DNA of 64,000 bases from Cacajao melanocephalus (Eukaryota > Chordata > Mammalia > Primates > Pitheciidae): contig CAUYLG010041555.1 in assembly GCA_963573385.1 (NCBI GenBank), positions 1 through 64,000 of the forward strand. Reading direction: 5' to 3'. This document shows, in pieces, positions 49,598 through 64,000 of the stretch; the stretch's first letter is position 1; the number at the start of each line of letters is the position of its first letter. The position numbers and the translations under genes were made by a program. Under the pieces are notes generated by a model. The model was not told where the DNA came from, made no database searches, and was given only the letters and a program-made list of their open reading frames with translations.

Positions 49598-49735
49598 CTA
49601 GTTCTGCAGTGAACCCACTGTGACTGTGACCTGGGGCAATTAACTGAGTCTCAGTTTTCCCATCCATAAAATGAGGGGGTTGAGCTAGATGCTCTCTAAA
49701 ACCCTTTCAATTCTACCAATTCTGTGAATCTTTTA
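49598..49735 (+). repeat. MIR-type remnant
   Basis: GTGACCTGGGGCAATTAACT, CTCAGTTTTCCCATCC, ATAAAATGAGGGGGTTGAGC and AGATGCTCTCTAAAACCC match the MIR3/MIR region around the donor-like core. Confidence 0.7.
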
Positions 49736-49739
49736 AACA

Positions 49740-51405
49740 TGTGACTAGACCAGCTGCTTTAGTGAAAGGCCTTACAAGATGTTAATTAGCCGTCTGTATG
49801 GTACCCTCTATTTTCCCTCTATCATTTTTTAACTCGCAGCTACTTTCACCAGGTCTTTGAAAAACCCTTCCATGAGCCTGAAGCTTGTTAACTTGAATAA
49901 TAGTAGAAATTTTCTGAATTAGCTTAAAACGCACATGAAAGAAATAATTGTCCGTCCCATCTATCTGCATGGGCCAAGTGTAAACCAAGCAGCTACCCTT
50001 CCCTGAAGCCCTAAGGCCCCTTGTTTCCTATCACTTCACAGAGGCAGGGCACAAAGCACTCTTCAGACTTAGCCGAATCTGCGTTTTGATCACTGACTGC
50101 AAATTGTCTGTAGTTCATATTAGCCATTAACCAGTGTAGAAGCTCAATGAGTGGGAGGCATTAGAATTTATAGGCCCATGAGAGGCATGACCTCAGTGGA
50201 AGAGAGCAGTCCACTCACCGTAAAAGACAAATATGTCCAGCTAAGCTTCATGGCCATTGACTAAGCTGAAATTTCTGGAATTTCCTGACCCCTGACCTTA
50301 ACTATTTTCTACCTATATAGATAATTATCATTTATACAGCTACACTTACTTACTAAAGATCCCCTGAGAGGGTTTTAGGTTGGAAAAAGTCTAAAACATC
50401 CTCAAAGTAAGTGTGTCATAGAAATATATAGCCTAATATGTAACACTGATTGGTTTTTAATCCTCACCTCACATTTCATTAAGACATTAAAATAATTCAT
50501 TACTTTCTAAGGCCTCTGCTACAGTACAGCAGGCAACATTTCATAGGCTGAGTAGCCTCAAAAGTATGGAGGAAGACATGAGGCCTCCTGGCCTTCCTGC
50601 AAAGGTAGTGTTCCTTTCAGATTATGCCAGTGGTCGTTGATTTAGTTTGAAAGCACGGCTACTCTTTCCTTCATGATTCTATTTCATTTTCCTTCCATAC
50701 GAAAGGGACTAAAAAGCTGGCTACTTTTGCTAATTCTTTTATAATCTCTGTGAAACTTGACCAGAATAAGGCACTGCCAACCTACTGTAATCAAATCAAG
50801 AGCTCAGACAAAATGCACACCTTTCTCTATTGACAAAGGTTTTCTGCCTTTTGAGTTGTTTTCTGAAGTGTGACCAGTTGTGGCTGTAGCATTGGCCATC
50901 TCATCGGATTGAAAATGCTTGTGCAGCTTCTACAGAGCCCAAAGTACTTTAACTTTGGGCCTCTCCTATTAGCTTTGACTTCTTCAGAAGGCGTGACATT
51001 AGCAAGAAGCAATGGATGTGTCTGGAGGGAAGTAAATACATAGAAGAGCTTCAGATGAACTGCTTTGATCAACTCTTGTTGGTTCATTGCTCTTTGGGCC
51101 TGGGAGTTTGAAATGTTGTTCATCACTGCTTGCCCTACTTCTATGTGTCTGTCTGTCCAGGCACAGAACAGGGCTTAGTTGATCTAGCACTAACTCCAAC
51201 TAATTGACTGAGAGAATTCCTTATCCAGACAGGCTTCAGCCCTTTCTTGTTCATTTTCCACACCCATCTTCATCACCCTCTCTCTTGAAAAAATCACCAG
51301 AGCAATGTAAACTCTTATGATAAATATGACCCTAACAGCAAGGATGGAACATGGACACACCCTTTCTGCAGATAGATTTGGTAATGTGTCAGTAGTTTTG
51401 AATAT
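49740..51405. other. Intronic sequence without recognised elements
   Basis: No gene or repeat that I can name. Confidence 0.5.
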
Positions 51406-51409
51406 GTTC

Positions 51410-52170
<761 letters not shown>

Positions 52171-52199
52171 TGTCTGTATGAAAAATATGAAAACTGCTT

Positions 52200-52560
52200 T
52201 GGTGAAGTTTTAAAAATAATGTTTTTCTTTTTTATTAAGTATTACAGTGCTCCCTGTGGACAATTTGGAAAAGTAGAAAAATATATCAAAGCCTCCAGCA
52301 ATTAAATAGAGTAAAGGGAATAAAGGGAAATAAAGTTACCTTTGAAAGCATGAAGGTATATCACTTTTCTGATTATAAAATGTCACTGAAAGATTTGGGG
52401 AAACAAAATCAAGAAAGATAGAATGAAAAAAATTACCCTTGATCCCCAGCACCCAACCATCACTCCAGTGTTTGCCTCATCTTTTTGCTTACATAGATAA
52501 TACATATACATACATGCAAATTGGTATTATAATGATTTGCTATTTCGTGTTCTAATTTTT
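52200..52560 (+). repeat. Possible old LINE remnant
   Basis: ATTACAGTGCTCCCTGTGGA and GACAATTTGGAAAAGTAGAA resemble old L1/L2-type 3' sequences, but similarity is weak and no boundary is clear. Confidence 0.35.
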
Positions 52561-52570
52561 CTGTGTGTGG

Positions 52571-52882
<312 letters not shown>

Positions 52883-53131
52883 TGATTTTTCTTTTGATAT
52901 TAGATTATTAACAGACGGACTCTATTATGAGGTGTGTATATGAAGCCATATGGTACCTCTCATATGGTACCAGTCATATGGCATGAATGATTCACTGATC
53001 CACATAGAGGTTAGTAGTACATGGAGCACTTGCAATGGCTGCTCCAGCTCCCTAGCTTACTTATATGTGCCTGAAGCCTTCTCTGGGCATTTCTGAATGC
53101 ACAGAACTCTGGGCATGCTAAAGCCACCTGC

Positions 53132-53192
53132 CTAGCTGGTGCTCAGAGTGCCCTTAGTAGAAATGGAATCATGCCCAGCAAAAGGGACCTTA
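53132..53192 (+). repeat. Segment duplicated at 57.9 kb, copy 1
   Basis: About 60 bases, TGCCTAGCTGGTGCTCAGAG through GCAAAAGGGACC, recur at 57885-57944 with three mismatches. Not Alu, L1 or any repeat I can name. Confidence 0.9.
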
Positions 53193-53419
53193 CAATACTG
53201 AGCCTGTGTCCCTGGCCACATTAGCCAAAGACGGGGGCCATGAGTAAACATCGTACTTATTTCCTTGGAGCCTTAGCATTCAAAATGCATTCACGAATAA
53301 AAGCAACATTGGGAGGAAAGGCTGATCTTATTTTGGCAGAATCCCCTAGTACTCTGTGATATGCTAATAGCTCCTAATAAGAGCTACAGCTGGTGATGGC
53401 CTGTCCACTAAGGAGTAGC

Positions 53420-53716
53420 CTGTTTTGTTTTTTCCCTTAGAGTTAGGGTCTCACTCTGTTGCCCAGCCTGGAGTGCAGTTGTGTGATGATAGTTCACGGC
53501 AGCCTTGAACTCCTGGGCTTAAGCAGTTCTCCCACCTCAGCCTCCCTGGTAGCTAGGACTACAGACATGCAGCACCATGCCTGGTTAAGTTTTTACATTT
53601 TTGTAGAGATGGGGTTTCACTTCCCAGGCTGATCTCAAACACCTGGCTTCAAGCAGTCCTCCCACGTTGGCCTTCTAAAGTGTTGGGATTACAGGTGTGA
53701 GCTGCTGCACCTAGCC
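53420..53716 (-). mobile_element. Alu (J-type)
   Basis: Antisense, AGTTAGGGTCTCACTCTGTT to GAGCTGCTGCACCTAGCC. Target duplication AAGGAGTAGC / AAGGAGCAGC at 53410-53419 and 53717-53726. Confidence 0.93.
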
Positions 53717-55106
53717 AAGGAGCAGCATATTGATTTGCTATCAGTTGATAAACATAAGTTGAGTATACAATCTTTTGGTATACCATGATTTAGCAGGACT
53801 GTTGAGGAGTGAGATTATGCCATGCTCGAGAAAAATGCCTGTTTAAAAAAAACCAAAACATAGACTTTATCAAAAAAGCAAGACAGGAGGAGATAGTCAT
53901 AAACCAGAGTTTCAGGTTGTCAGTAAAATGCTTGCTGCTTCTCCTTTTTTTCCTACATTTTTAAATGCTTATGTTTGCTGTTCTTCATTAATTACTTGAT
54001 CTTGGGTGAAAGAATCAATGGGTGTAACTGTTTACATTTTCTTAGCAGTTTGAAAGGTATGATTTGTAGCATTTACAAGGAGGCTTTTTTCAGTAATTTT
54101 GTTGATCTAGTAGCTTAATGTTTGCATGCCATACCGTGGGTATGAAATATAGCATTTATAGTAAGAGAAAATCAATCCTTATATGTAAAAGGCAGCTTCC
54201 TAGTAATGTAAATACCAGGTGGTAATTTATAGCACCAAGCAAATGGATCGAATAAAAAGGGCCCCCAATCTCTTAAGGGTTATGGGTTAATTCTAGAATG
54301 CATTCTAGTTCATTAATCAATAGCCAGTTGATTATTTATAAAGGAGTAACTAATGTGGCATTTAATAGCAGAACTGGAGGTTCTTTGGCCTATTTCAAGA
54401 ATTGTGATGTTTATTTGATGCAAGACAAGTAGCTGGGGATAGATGTTCCAGAAGTAAAGTTCCAGAAGAACATGATGTTCTTCTCTTTTTTTAAAAGACA
54501 AGATATTTACATAGAAAACCTTTGTATTGAAAAGTTTTGCGTTTTCACTCTAATTTTTCCCATGTTAAATTGGTAGTACTACTTACATTTAGAATGATTA
54601 GATTTTAGAACTGGAAAGTACTTAGAATCCTCTAGCTCAGTCCTTATACCAAGTGGACTTCTGGCAAGGAAGGTCGTATGCAAATGAAATACATGGGCAG
54701 GGGTGTTGACATGCTGATTAATTCTTATTTTTTTATATGTGTGTGGTGTGTATGGTATTCTCTTGTTTAATGTAAACTCTCTTCTCAAGGGTGAGGTTTC
54801 CCCATTCGCTATTTTTTACCCAGCAGTCACTCCCACCCTCTTAAATGTCTGGGATGTTTCACAACCTTGGAAGGTAGAATCATTAAGCATTTCCCTTAGG
54901 ATAAACAGCTCCCAATTTTATAAAGTCTTGAGTCTTCTTAGGAGACCTCCAGCAACTTTGGCTTCATTTATGTTCCTCAGATGAATAATGTTTGACTCCA
55001 CTAGGAAAGATAAAAACCAGTCTTTAAAGATTTTTTAAAAAAATGACTGTAGATACAAAGAAACTATAAGACTGACAACACTATCATCTCACATATTAGT
55101 AATAAT

Positions 55107-55290
55107 GTTTATTTATTGTGCATCTACTTTATACCAAGCATTATCCATATGAGGTGAGTGATAATAGCCCCATTTTATGGAGGAGATAAAAGAGGGTCAG
55201 AGAGATAAGGCCTTTTGCCTAATCAGGGTCATGTAGCCCCTGAGTGAGAGATCTCATGTTTTTCCCACTGTGTCCTGCTGCTTTAGATTC
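55107..55290 (-). repeat. MIR SINE
   Basis: TTTATTGTGCATCTACTTTA, CCATTTTATGGAGGAGATAA and CAGAGAGATAAGGCC follow the reverse complement of MIR. Confidence 0.75.
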
Positions 55291-56700
55291 ATAGCATGTT
55301 ACAGTGTTTATTTCCCTCACTGTGTTGAGTGGCCATTCATGAGTCCAAGAAGCAGCAGCTGCTTTATCTTTAGAACATATATACCCAAGCCTTCAAACTG
55401 AAAATTGGAGGGGAAATAAACCCTGATCACAGGCACTATATTTCAAATGCTTGTAAACCACCACCTCTCTTTCTTTCAGACACTGGTAGCTTTACTTAAA
55501 ACAGATTCCCTGAGCAGCATTTTTTCATGAATACAAGCAATTGCTGCACAGGAGATCTAACTTCCAATTTGTTTGGCTTCTTATCGTTGTGGAAGCCTGG
55601 TTTACATTGCTCTTGGCTGGTTCTTTCCTAGTCACCAAGTGTATTGTAATTAGTTTCAGGCATAATGATTATGAGCAATGATTGCTAGGTGTCTAGGGCC
55701 TGTACAGCTCTTCTTCAACAGTTAAGATCTGACCCTGATTAGGAGTTCTGAGAATAATTGAAAAAAAGTGGAGATGAGCATTGCAGCGATTACTGAAGTT
55801 GCCATTGATGGCTGTGGAACAGGATCTGAATGGCTAATTTATGCTTCATTCCTCATTGTAGAAGTAAATGTCATGGGAATAGAAAGGAGGATTGGGGATG
55901 TGAAAGAATTATGCAAGAACATGCGAGCTGCTAGTTTAACAGGAGGAACAGATGCAAAAGGATTTTTCTCCTTTTTTCTAATAGCAAATTATTATGCTTT
56001 AGTTGATATTGTACCTAATTGGTATGGATTTTAGAATTTAAATGATGTCTGCCATCCTTATGAGGTCCCTTTGAGGCAAAAGGCATAGGTTGAATAGTCC
56101 CATGTAACAGGGCTAGTAAGAATCAGTCTAAAAAGAAATGAATCTGGGTCTTCTGGATCCCCTGATTTTTGTCTGGTTGACTCTCATAGATTAAATAGAT
56201 GAATATTTAGGAACTTGTTATATGTAATGAAAGATTAACAATTTTATAGATGTTTAAAAAAATCTCTGGTGTTCTCATAAAACCATACGTGGAGAGTGGC
56301 AGTGTATAGTAAAGGTGAATTGGATGGGGGAAATTTGTCTTACCAGAAATTTTCATTATGGTCTGATTGGGCAGGAAGAAGGTTAAGATGCATGGTAAAA
56401 CACCGTGTACTTTGATTTGAGCCCATAATAGCCACTCAGTACATACTTGTCAAATTGCATAGCCATTTGGAGAAATTACATTGTGATGTTTTAACTCGTT
56501 ATATCAGTTTTATAGAATTTCTCAAGCGTTTATTAACCACATGCTCACTCAAATGGTCTTTATATTTGCAACTTATATAGCCACATTAAAGAGTCTTTTA
56601 AAATGTGAAGGAAAGAAAATAAATTTTCTGAATGATGAAATGCATTAGGATTAAGGATGCATATAGCACCAAGCTAGGCTCTTAAAGTATAAACTAACAT

Positions 56701-56702
<2 letters not shown>

Positions 56703-56744
<42 letters not shown>
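56703..56744 (+). repeat. (AC)n microsatellite
   Basis: Twenty-one uninterrupted AC units; likely polymorphic. Confidence 0.98.
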
Positions 56745-56746
<2 letters not shown>

Positions 56747-57788
56747 TCCTAGACATAATGTGAGTCGTGGAAGCCAAAGTATGGTTCATGGTGGGTGTTG
56801 GACAGGGGCATGTCAGTTTCAAATCAGTCTCCTCTTCATTAGGCCATTTCTCTTGTACTCCGAAGTATCTATGTTATATATGGCTACATCCACCCATAAG
56901 CTCTTAATCTGAATGAGGAACTCTAAGATAGATAATGTTTTATTTTTCCCATAAAGTGTTTAGTGATTTAGTGTTTGACTTGCAGCACTTTGTCAAAAGG
57001 CTAAAACTTGACATTCATTAGAAGTTTTAAATTAAAACTAAGCTAGAAATGCCACACTGTACGCTACCCCACCCCTAAAAACCAACATGACTCTAGGTGA
57101 CATTCATTAAAAATGCAAGTGAGTTTTGAGAGTTACCTACTAAATAAGTATGAAAGCACAAGTCAAATAATTCTGAATGTCTAGTTTCTTCTGATGTGTG
57201 CCAATTTTATGAGCAATATAATAAAAATTCAGTATGAGGAAAGACCTGTGGTTACTGTTGGAATCCACTCTTTTTAGTCATGAAATATTAATAGCATTGG
57301 ATTGACACAAGGCTTGCATATTGTTCCCAATGATGACGAGGCTTTATTTTTCCAATACGTGATAGCTATGTGTGCAACACACTGGTCATGTAATAATGCA
57401 ACCCACATGTGCCTTCTTTTATGTCTTCCATGAGCAATCACCACTGGGCAAGGATGCTAGCAAAATTCAAGCATGGTGTGGAACGTGGACCAGATGGCAT
57501 TTAAGCTCCCTTCTCAATTTTGAACTCTAGAAAAGTGCTGCATACATTTAATCATCTATGTTAACACTTAGTTAAAAGAGTTCTACACAAGAAAATTTTT
57601 CCCCAAGACAGTAAGAAAGTCATTCCTAGGAATGCAACAAATTTATTAAAAAACACAATTCATTGGAAAGACTTTTTCTCTTAATTAAAACATGAATGCT
57701 TACCCTGACTGCTTCACACTCAACACAGGCCCTGAGTTGTTGTTGATTGCAACTGACAGGTGAAATGGGAGACGTTTCAGTGGCTATA

Positions 57789-58056
57789 GCAGTTGTTCTC
57801 AAACTTTAGGATATATCAGAATCACAGATGGCTGAAAATTTTGGCCTGTCTACCAAGCCATTTGGCATGTGGACAAGCCAGTTGCCTAGCTGGTGCTGAG
57901 AGTGCCCTTAGTAGAAATGGAATGATGCCCAACAAAAGGGACCGTCCAGGGTTTCCGATTCCGTAAGTCTGGGGTGGGGCTGAGAATTTGCATTTATAGC
58001 AAGTGCTCAGGTGATGCTGACGCTGCTGGTCCCAGGCCCACGCTTTGAGAACCACT
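57789..58056 (+). mobile_element. MER5A-like hAT-Charlie element with a foreign insert
   Basis: Starts CAGTTGTTCTCAAACTTTAG and continues ATATCAGAATCACAGATGGC; resumes TTTCCGATTCCGTAAGTCTG, GGTGGGGCTGAGAATTTGCA, GGTGATGCTGACGCTGCTGG and ends CTTTGAGAACCACTCG, so both MER5A ends are present. Some 110 bases (about 57835-57944) inside are not MER5A, and part of the MER5A consensus is missing next to them. Confidence 0.88.
57885..57944 (+). repeat. Segment duplicated at 53.1 kb, copy 2
   Basis: Lies inside the MER5A-like element. Same orientation as copy 1; 57 of 60 positions identical. Weaker similarity may extend about 25 bases to the left (GGCATG..AAGCCA). Confidence 0.9.
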
Positions 58057-58059
58057 CGG

Positions 58060-59440
58060 GATTTTGGAGAGAATAAAAGGCCATCCCAGGTAGCTGATTG
58101 GTGTGTTTCTTGTGTTGTTCCCCTAACTCTTTGTGCACTTTCTGCCCTCTCACTTTCAGAGAGAGAACTTTGGTAAAAATGGCAGGCCGCACACTTACAA
58201 TGGGGATGAGTTGACCTGCCTATTTGTTTACTATGCAGAGGAAGTCAATTTCCCTTTATTTCTCTGAAGAAAGCCTAGTAAATAAAAGGCAAGCAATAGT
58301 AGGGGGAAAAATAGATAAAAGGAAAAGAAGAGAAGCAAAGAAAAAAACCCACAAACCACATGTACAATGTTTGAAAAGCTGGAACTAGAGAGAACTGTGG
58401 ACTTCAGCCTCAGACCTCAAAGCAACCACTAAATGATGAGTTAGGGGCTGAGAGGCACAGGTATAAAATCTCCTGGCATGTCAGGAAAGTCACACACATA
58501 TATCTCCCTGCAAAAGACTTCGGCTTCCTCAGTCCAGGTTTTGAAAAGCTATTTGGAATTGCTTGCCAGTCTCTAAATTGCCCACCCAATGTGAGAAGAG
58601 AACAATTCGTAGGATTATTGCATTTTGTTAAGCTCGCCAATATTCTGGCTTTGAAGTAGGTGTCATATTTTCTTTTCTGCTCCATATTTACTCAGAGGCA
58701 GTTTCTTATTCAATGTGGTCCATATATTTTGCTTTGGTATTTGTTATATTTCCTGCTTATAAACTTAATATCACGAGGTGTTTATTTTTATACCAGGCAA
58801 GAGATTCTTTAAGAATGATTAATGTTGTAGATACACTGTTGGCTTGTTTTTTCATTGAAGTTCCTGAGGAAAGCTTCAGACGTAAACTAGTTTGCCATTT
58901 GTAGTTAAGAGACTAAAATCTCTAATACTTAGGCTGTGGCTATATGGTAGTCAAAAAGTTGATCTGAAATATACTATATTTATCATTAAGTCCATTATGC
59001 ATTCTTCTCTCTCGCACGTGCGCACACACACACACAAGGAACACTGAAAATAGTCACATGATGTTATGGTATGAATCCTTTAGAAACCCAGGATCACTGG
59101 ATACTCCCAATTTGTGCTACTGTCACAGAGAAACACCCAGGAACTTATATTCAGAAAACTTATGTGCTTGCTTGTAGGGGTGTTTGAGTATGTTTATTGG
59201 CCTCAAGCATTTTCCAGGCAGCTGTAGTGCATGATTGTATAGATAAGTAAAAAGGAGAAATGAAAAAGGAATTTATGCCCAAGTAAAATAACAACTTTTG
59301 AAAACATGTGTCCTGGTCTTAGGTTACAATTAGGAGGCAGGATTAACTTTGGTTTATATTCTGAAGTAAAAAATTCTGGGAAATTTCATGTTTTAGACTT
59401 ACTGTGCCCATTCCCCCCCCCCAGTTTTTCTTTATCCACC
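58060..59440. other. Intronic sequence upstream of exon 3
   Basis: No gene recognised. Short CGCACGTGCGCACACACACA run at 59014-59036, and nine Cs near 59413. Confidence 0.5.
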
Positions 59441-59444
59441 TATG

Positions 59445-59448
<4 letters not shown>

Positions 59449-59491
<43 letters not shown>
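59449..59491 (+). repeat. (AG)n microsatellite
   Basis: About 21 uninterrupted AG units, ending some 260 bases before the exon 3 start. It generates meaningless ERERER/SLSLSL open frames on both strands. Confidence 0.97.
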
Positions 59492-59496
<5 letters not shown>

Positions 59497-59715
59497 AGAA
59501 TGTGTGTGTTGTACTGACTCCTGAGAAGTTGTTGGTTTACATTTTCATTTTTTTTTCCTCTCTCAGACACCTATGTAAGTGACTTTGTGACATAATTTTC
59601 CTTTCATTGACAAATGTTTCTTACATACAAACATGTTTTCCAGTTTAGTTGTGTGGGATTTTTTTTTTTTTTTCAGTTTACAAATTTACTAGAAAAGCAG
59701 TTATTTAAATACTGA

Positions 59716-61099
<1,384 letters not shown>

Positions 61100-61111
61100 G
61101 ACTCTGTTCTT

Positions 61112-62008
<897 letters not shown>

Positions 62009-62026
62009 CAGGTGTCACTAATTGTT

Positions 62027-63169
62027 AATAAGTAACCAGGATGGTCGTGGAGTGGCCAGAATACGTGGGTCACTCTAGTTAGAGAGAAAACTTATGTTCA
62101 CCGGAGTAAAGATAAAGATTCTAAAGAATGGTTTATTATGAAAAATAGGTGCTCATAGGATTTTTCATATTAGAATTGGGTGATAATAAGGATTAGTTCA
62201 CTGATTGCATACATTATGTTGGTAGTTCTCTCTCTCATCTGCAGGCCATAAACTGTCAGGAAACCTTTCTAGTATGTTTTTCTTCACTCCTTATTTGATA
62301 TTTTCATCATAAATTGCAAATATTTGTTGGGGCATATGAGGGTGGAGTTGAGGGTAGCTGGAGAGATGATTGTTATAATTAAGGGAATAATATCTGATTC
62401 TTGAACCTCTGTCAACCCCAGCAACCATTGTTAATCTTGGACATACTTATGTCAGAGTCCCTAAAATAGTGCACAGTGAATCCAGATCAAAGATGTTTGC
62501 ATTGTGGTATACCCAGCACATTTGCCCCCCTTCAACAATTCCTCATGTTCATTCTCCACTGAAAGGGCAGAAAGACACTGCCGTGTGATTTGGACATCTG
62601 TGCATGCATGTGCACGTGTGTGCATGTGTGTGTGTGTGTGTGTGCGCGTGTGCACTCATGCCAAAGAGAAGAGCAGAGAGTCAAGAGCTCTTTGCTAGTG
62701 TTTGAAAAGTGCTTTCTTTATGTTAACCCTCTCCCCTTGCTTTGAGTTCAGTGCTGATTCTTGGAGAAAAAGGGCCAGACACTGACTCAAGCCTGCCTTG
62801 GTGTTAGCCTCATTTTGCAAGGTTGGAGCTCCCTTGGAGAACTGAGATTCTGAGATTCTGGAACCTGTAAACATGGATGGAAAGGGTAGCCAAACCAAAA
62901 AGTTTAGAGGCAATTGATTGCAGGTTAGAGGATTGAAGGCTAGAAAAGGCTTGCCTTTGTTTCACGTCTCCCAACCTCCCAGGTAAGGGGGAAGTACGCA
63001 GTTGTGCCTTCCCTGTGTTGCATTCTTCTGGATATTGTTCTCAGAATTAACTGTGGGAAACCAAGAAGCTTGACTTCGATATGTAAGATTCAGACACCCT
63101 TACTTATGCAATAAAGAAATGTGACCCAACGTGAAATAGTCACAATCACTTTTTCTTTATCCTTTCTTT
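62027..63169. other. Intronic sequence, mostly unclassified
   Basis: No gene. Its one notable part is the alternating purine-pyrimidine run at 62599-62655. Confidence 0.5.
62599..62655 (+). repeat. Alternating TG/CA/CG tract
   Basis: 57 bases of uninterrupted pyrimidine-purine alternation, including TGCATGCATGTGCACG, a TG run and GCGCGTG. Confidence 0.95.
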
Positions 63170-63451
<282 letters not shown>

Positions 63452-63551
63452 TAATAACTTTCTGATGTTACTTTTGGTATGAATTTTTCTTAATAGAAAG
63501 AAAAAGATTCCCTGTCCACCTTAGTATCGTTAAATTCTTTGAGAAAGTTAC

Positions 63552-63812
<261 letters not shown>

Positions 63813-64000
63813 TTGAGAAATTTACTTTCTAAATATAACCCTAACGATTTTTTTGTCAGCTTCATCTCTGTTCTATAGTCATTGTATTCTCATGTCAGCC
63901 TAAGAGATACTTGTGTAGTTTTATGGGTATACAGTGAATAGGAGCAATGTGGCTGAGTTTACATAGAGTAAAACATAACTTGTCAATTGTTTAGTTGAAA

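Larger units (their letters stand above)
53727..57788. other. Intronic sequence, mostly unclassified
   Basis: Contains a MIR (55107-55290) and an AC microsatellite. An 88-codon open frame at 55768-56034 has no recognisable domain. A MIR3-like trace lies at 54590-54680 (AGAACTGGAAAGTACTTAGA). Confidence 0.5.

Noticed and set aside
55768..56034. 88-codon open frame on the plus strand in intron 2
   Set aside because: No domain or splice context, a hydrophobic AT-driven composition, and a length expected by chance in 64 kb.
59306..59570. Frames rich in ERERER and SLSLSL on opposite strands
   Set aside because: Direct product of the AG microsatellite.

Overview
The window is primate nuclear DNA. 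It is saturated with Alu SINEs on both strands (about 28 recognisable copies or pieces), carries a primate-type LINE-1 5' end, and holds two exons of a vertebrate glypican gene. The exons translate to glypican-4 (GPC4, X-linked in human), transcribed left to right. Compared with the human protein as I remember it, I count five conservative substitutions over about 183 codons, so a non-human primate is more likely than human. That species inference rests on memory, not on an alignment.

Layout: 1-45031 is intron 1 (its start lies outside the window), 45032-45190 is exon 2, 45191-59752 is intron 2, 59753-60144 is exon 3, and 60145-64000 is the first part of intron 3. Both exons have GT..AG borders and join in frame through a split GAA codon. 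Exon 1 and the exons after exon 3 are not here. I see no other protein-coding gene, rRNA, tRNA or CRISPR array. Other open frames are short and mostly Alu-, L1- or microsatellite-derived.

The introns are layers of mobile-element fossils. Oldest are MIR and L2 remnants, a CR1/L3-clade LINE with recognisable reverse-transcriptase blocks (24850-25540, minus strand), a MER5A-like element (57789-58056) and old L1M 3' ends. Younger are a hAT-type DNA transposon with a perfect 8-bp target duplication (17427-18225), two related ERV1-like LTRs in inverted orientation (13652-14292 and about 38372-38986), an MLT2-like LTR (38987-39356), two consecutive MaLR/MST-type LTRs (28058-29210) and the 5' part of an L1 on the minus strand (1-785). 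Alus sit inside many of these, and several have clear target-site duplications, so the order of insertion can be read.

The observations most worth a second look are: (i) an insertion of about 110 bp inside the MER5A-like copy that shares a 60-bp, 95%-identical block with 53.1 kb; (ii) a similar insertion inside an L1M fragment at 20.55-20.66 kb that resembles 19.1 kb; (iii) pure TTTC and TTC tracts shown by target-site duplications to be Alu tails; (iv) a C-rich segment able to form a G-quadruplex on the minus strand; and (v) an L1 5' end oriented so that an antisense promoter, if present, would fire in the GPC4 direction. I found no new multi-gene system.
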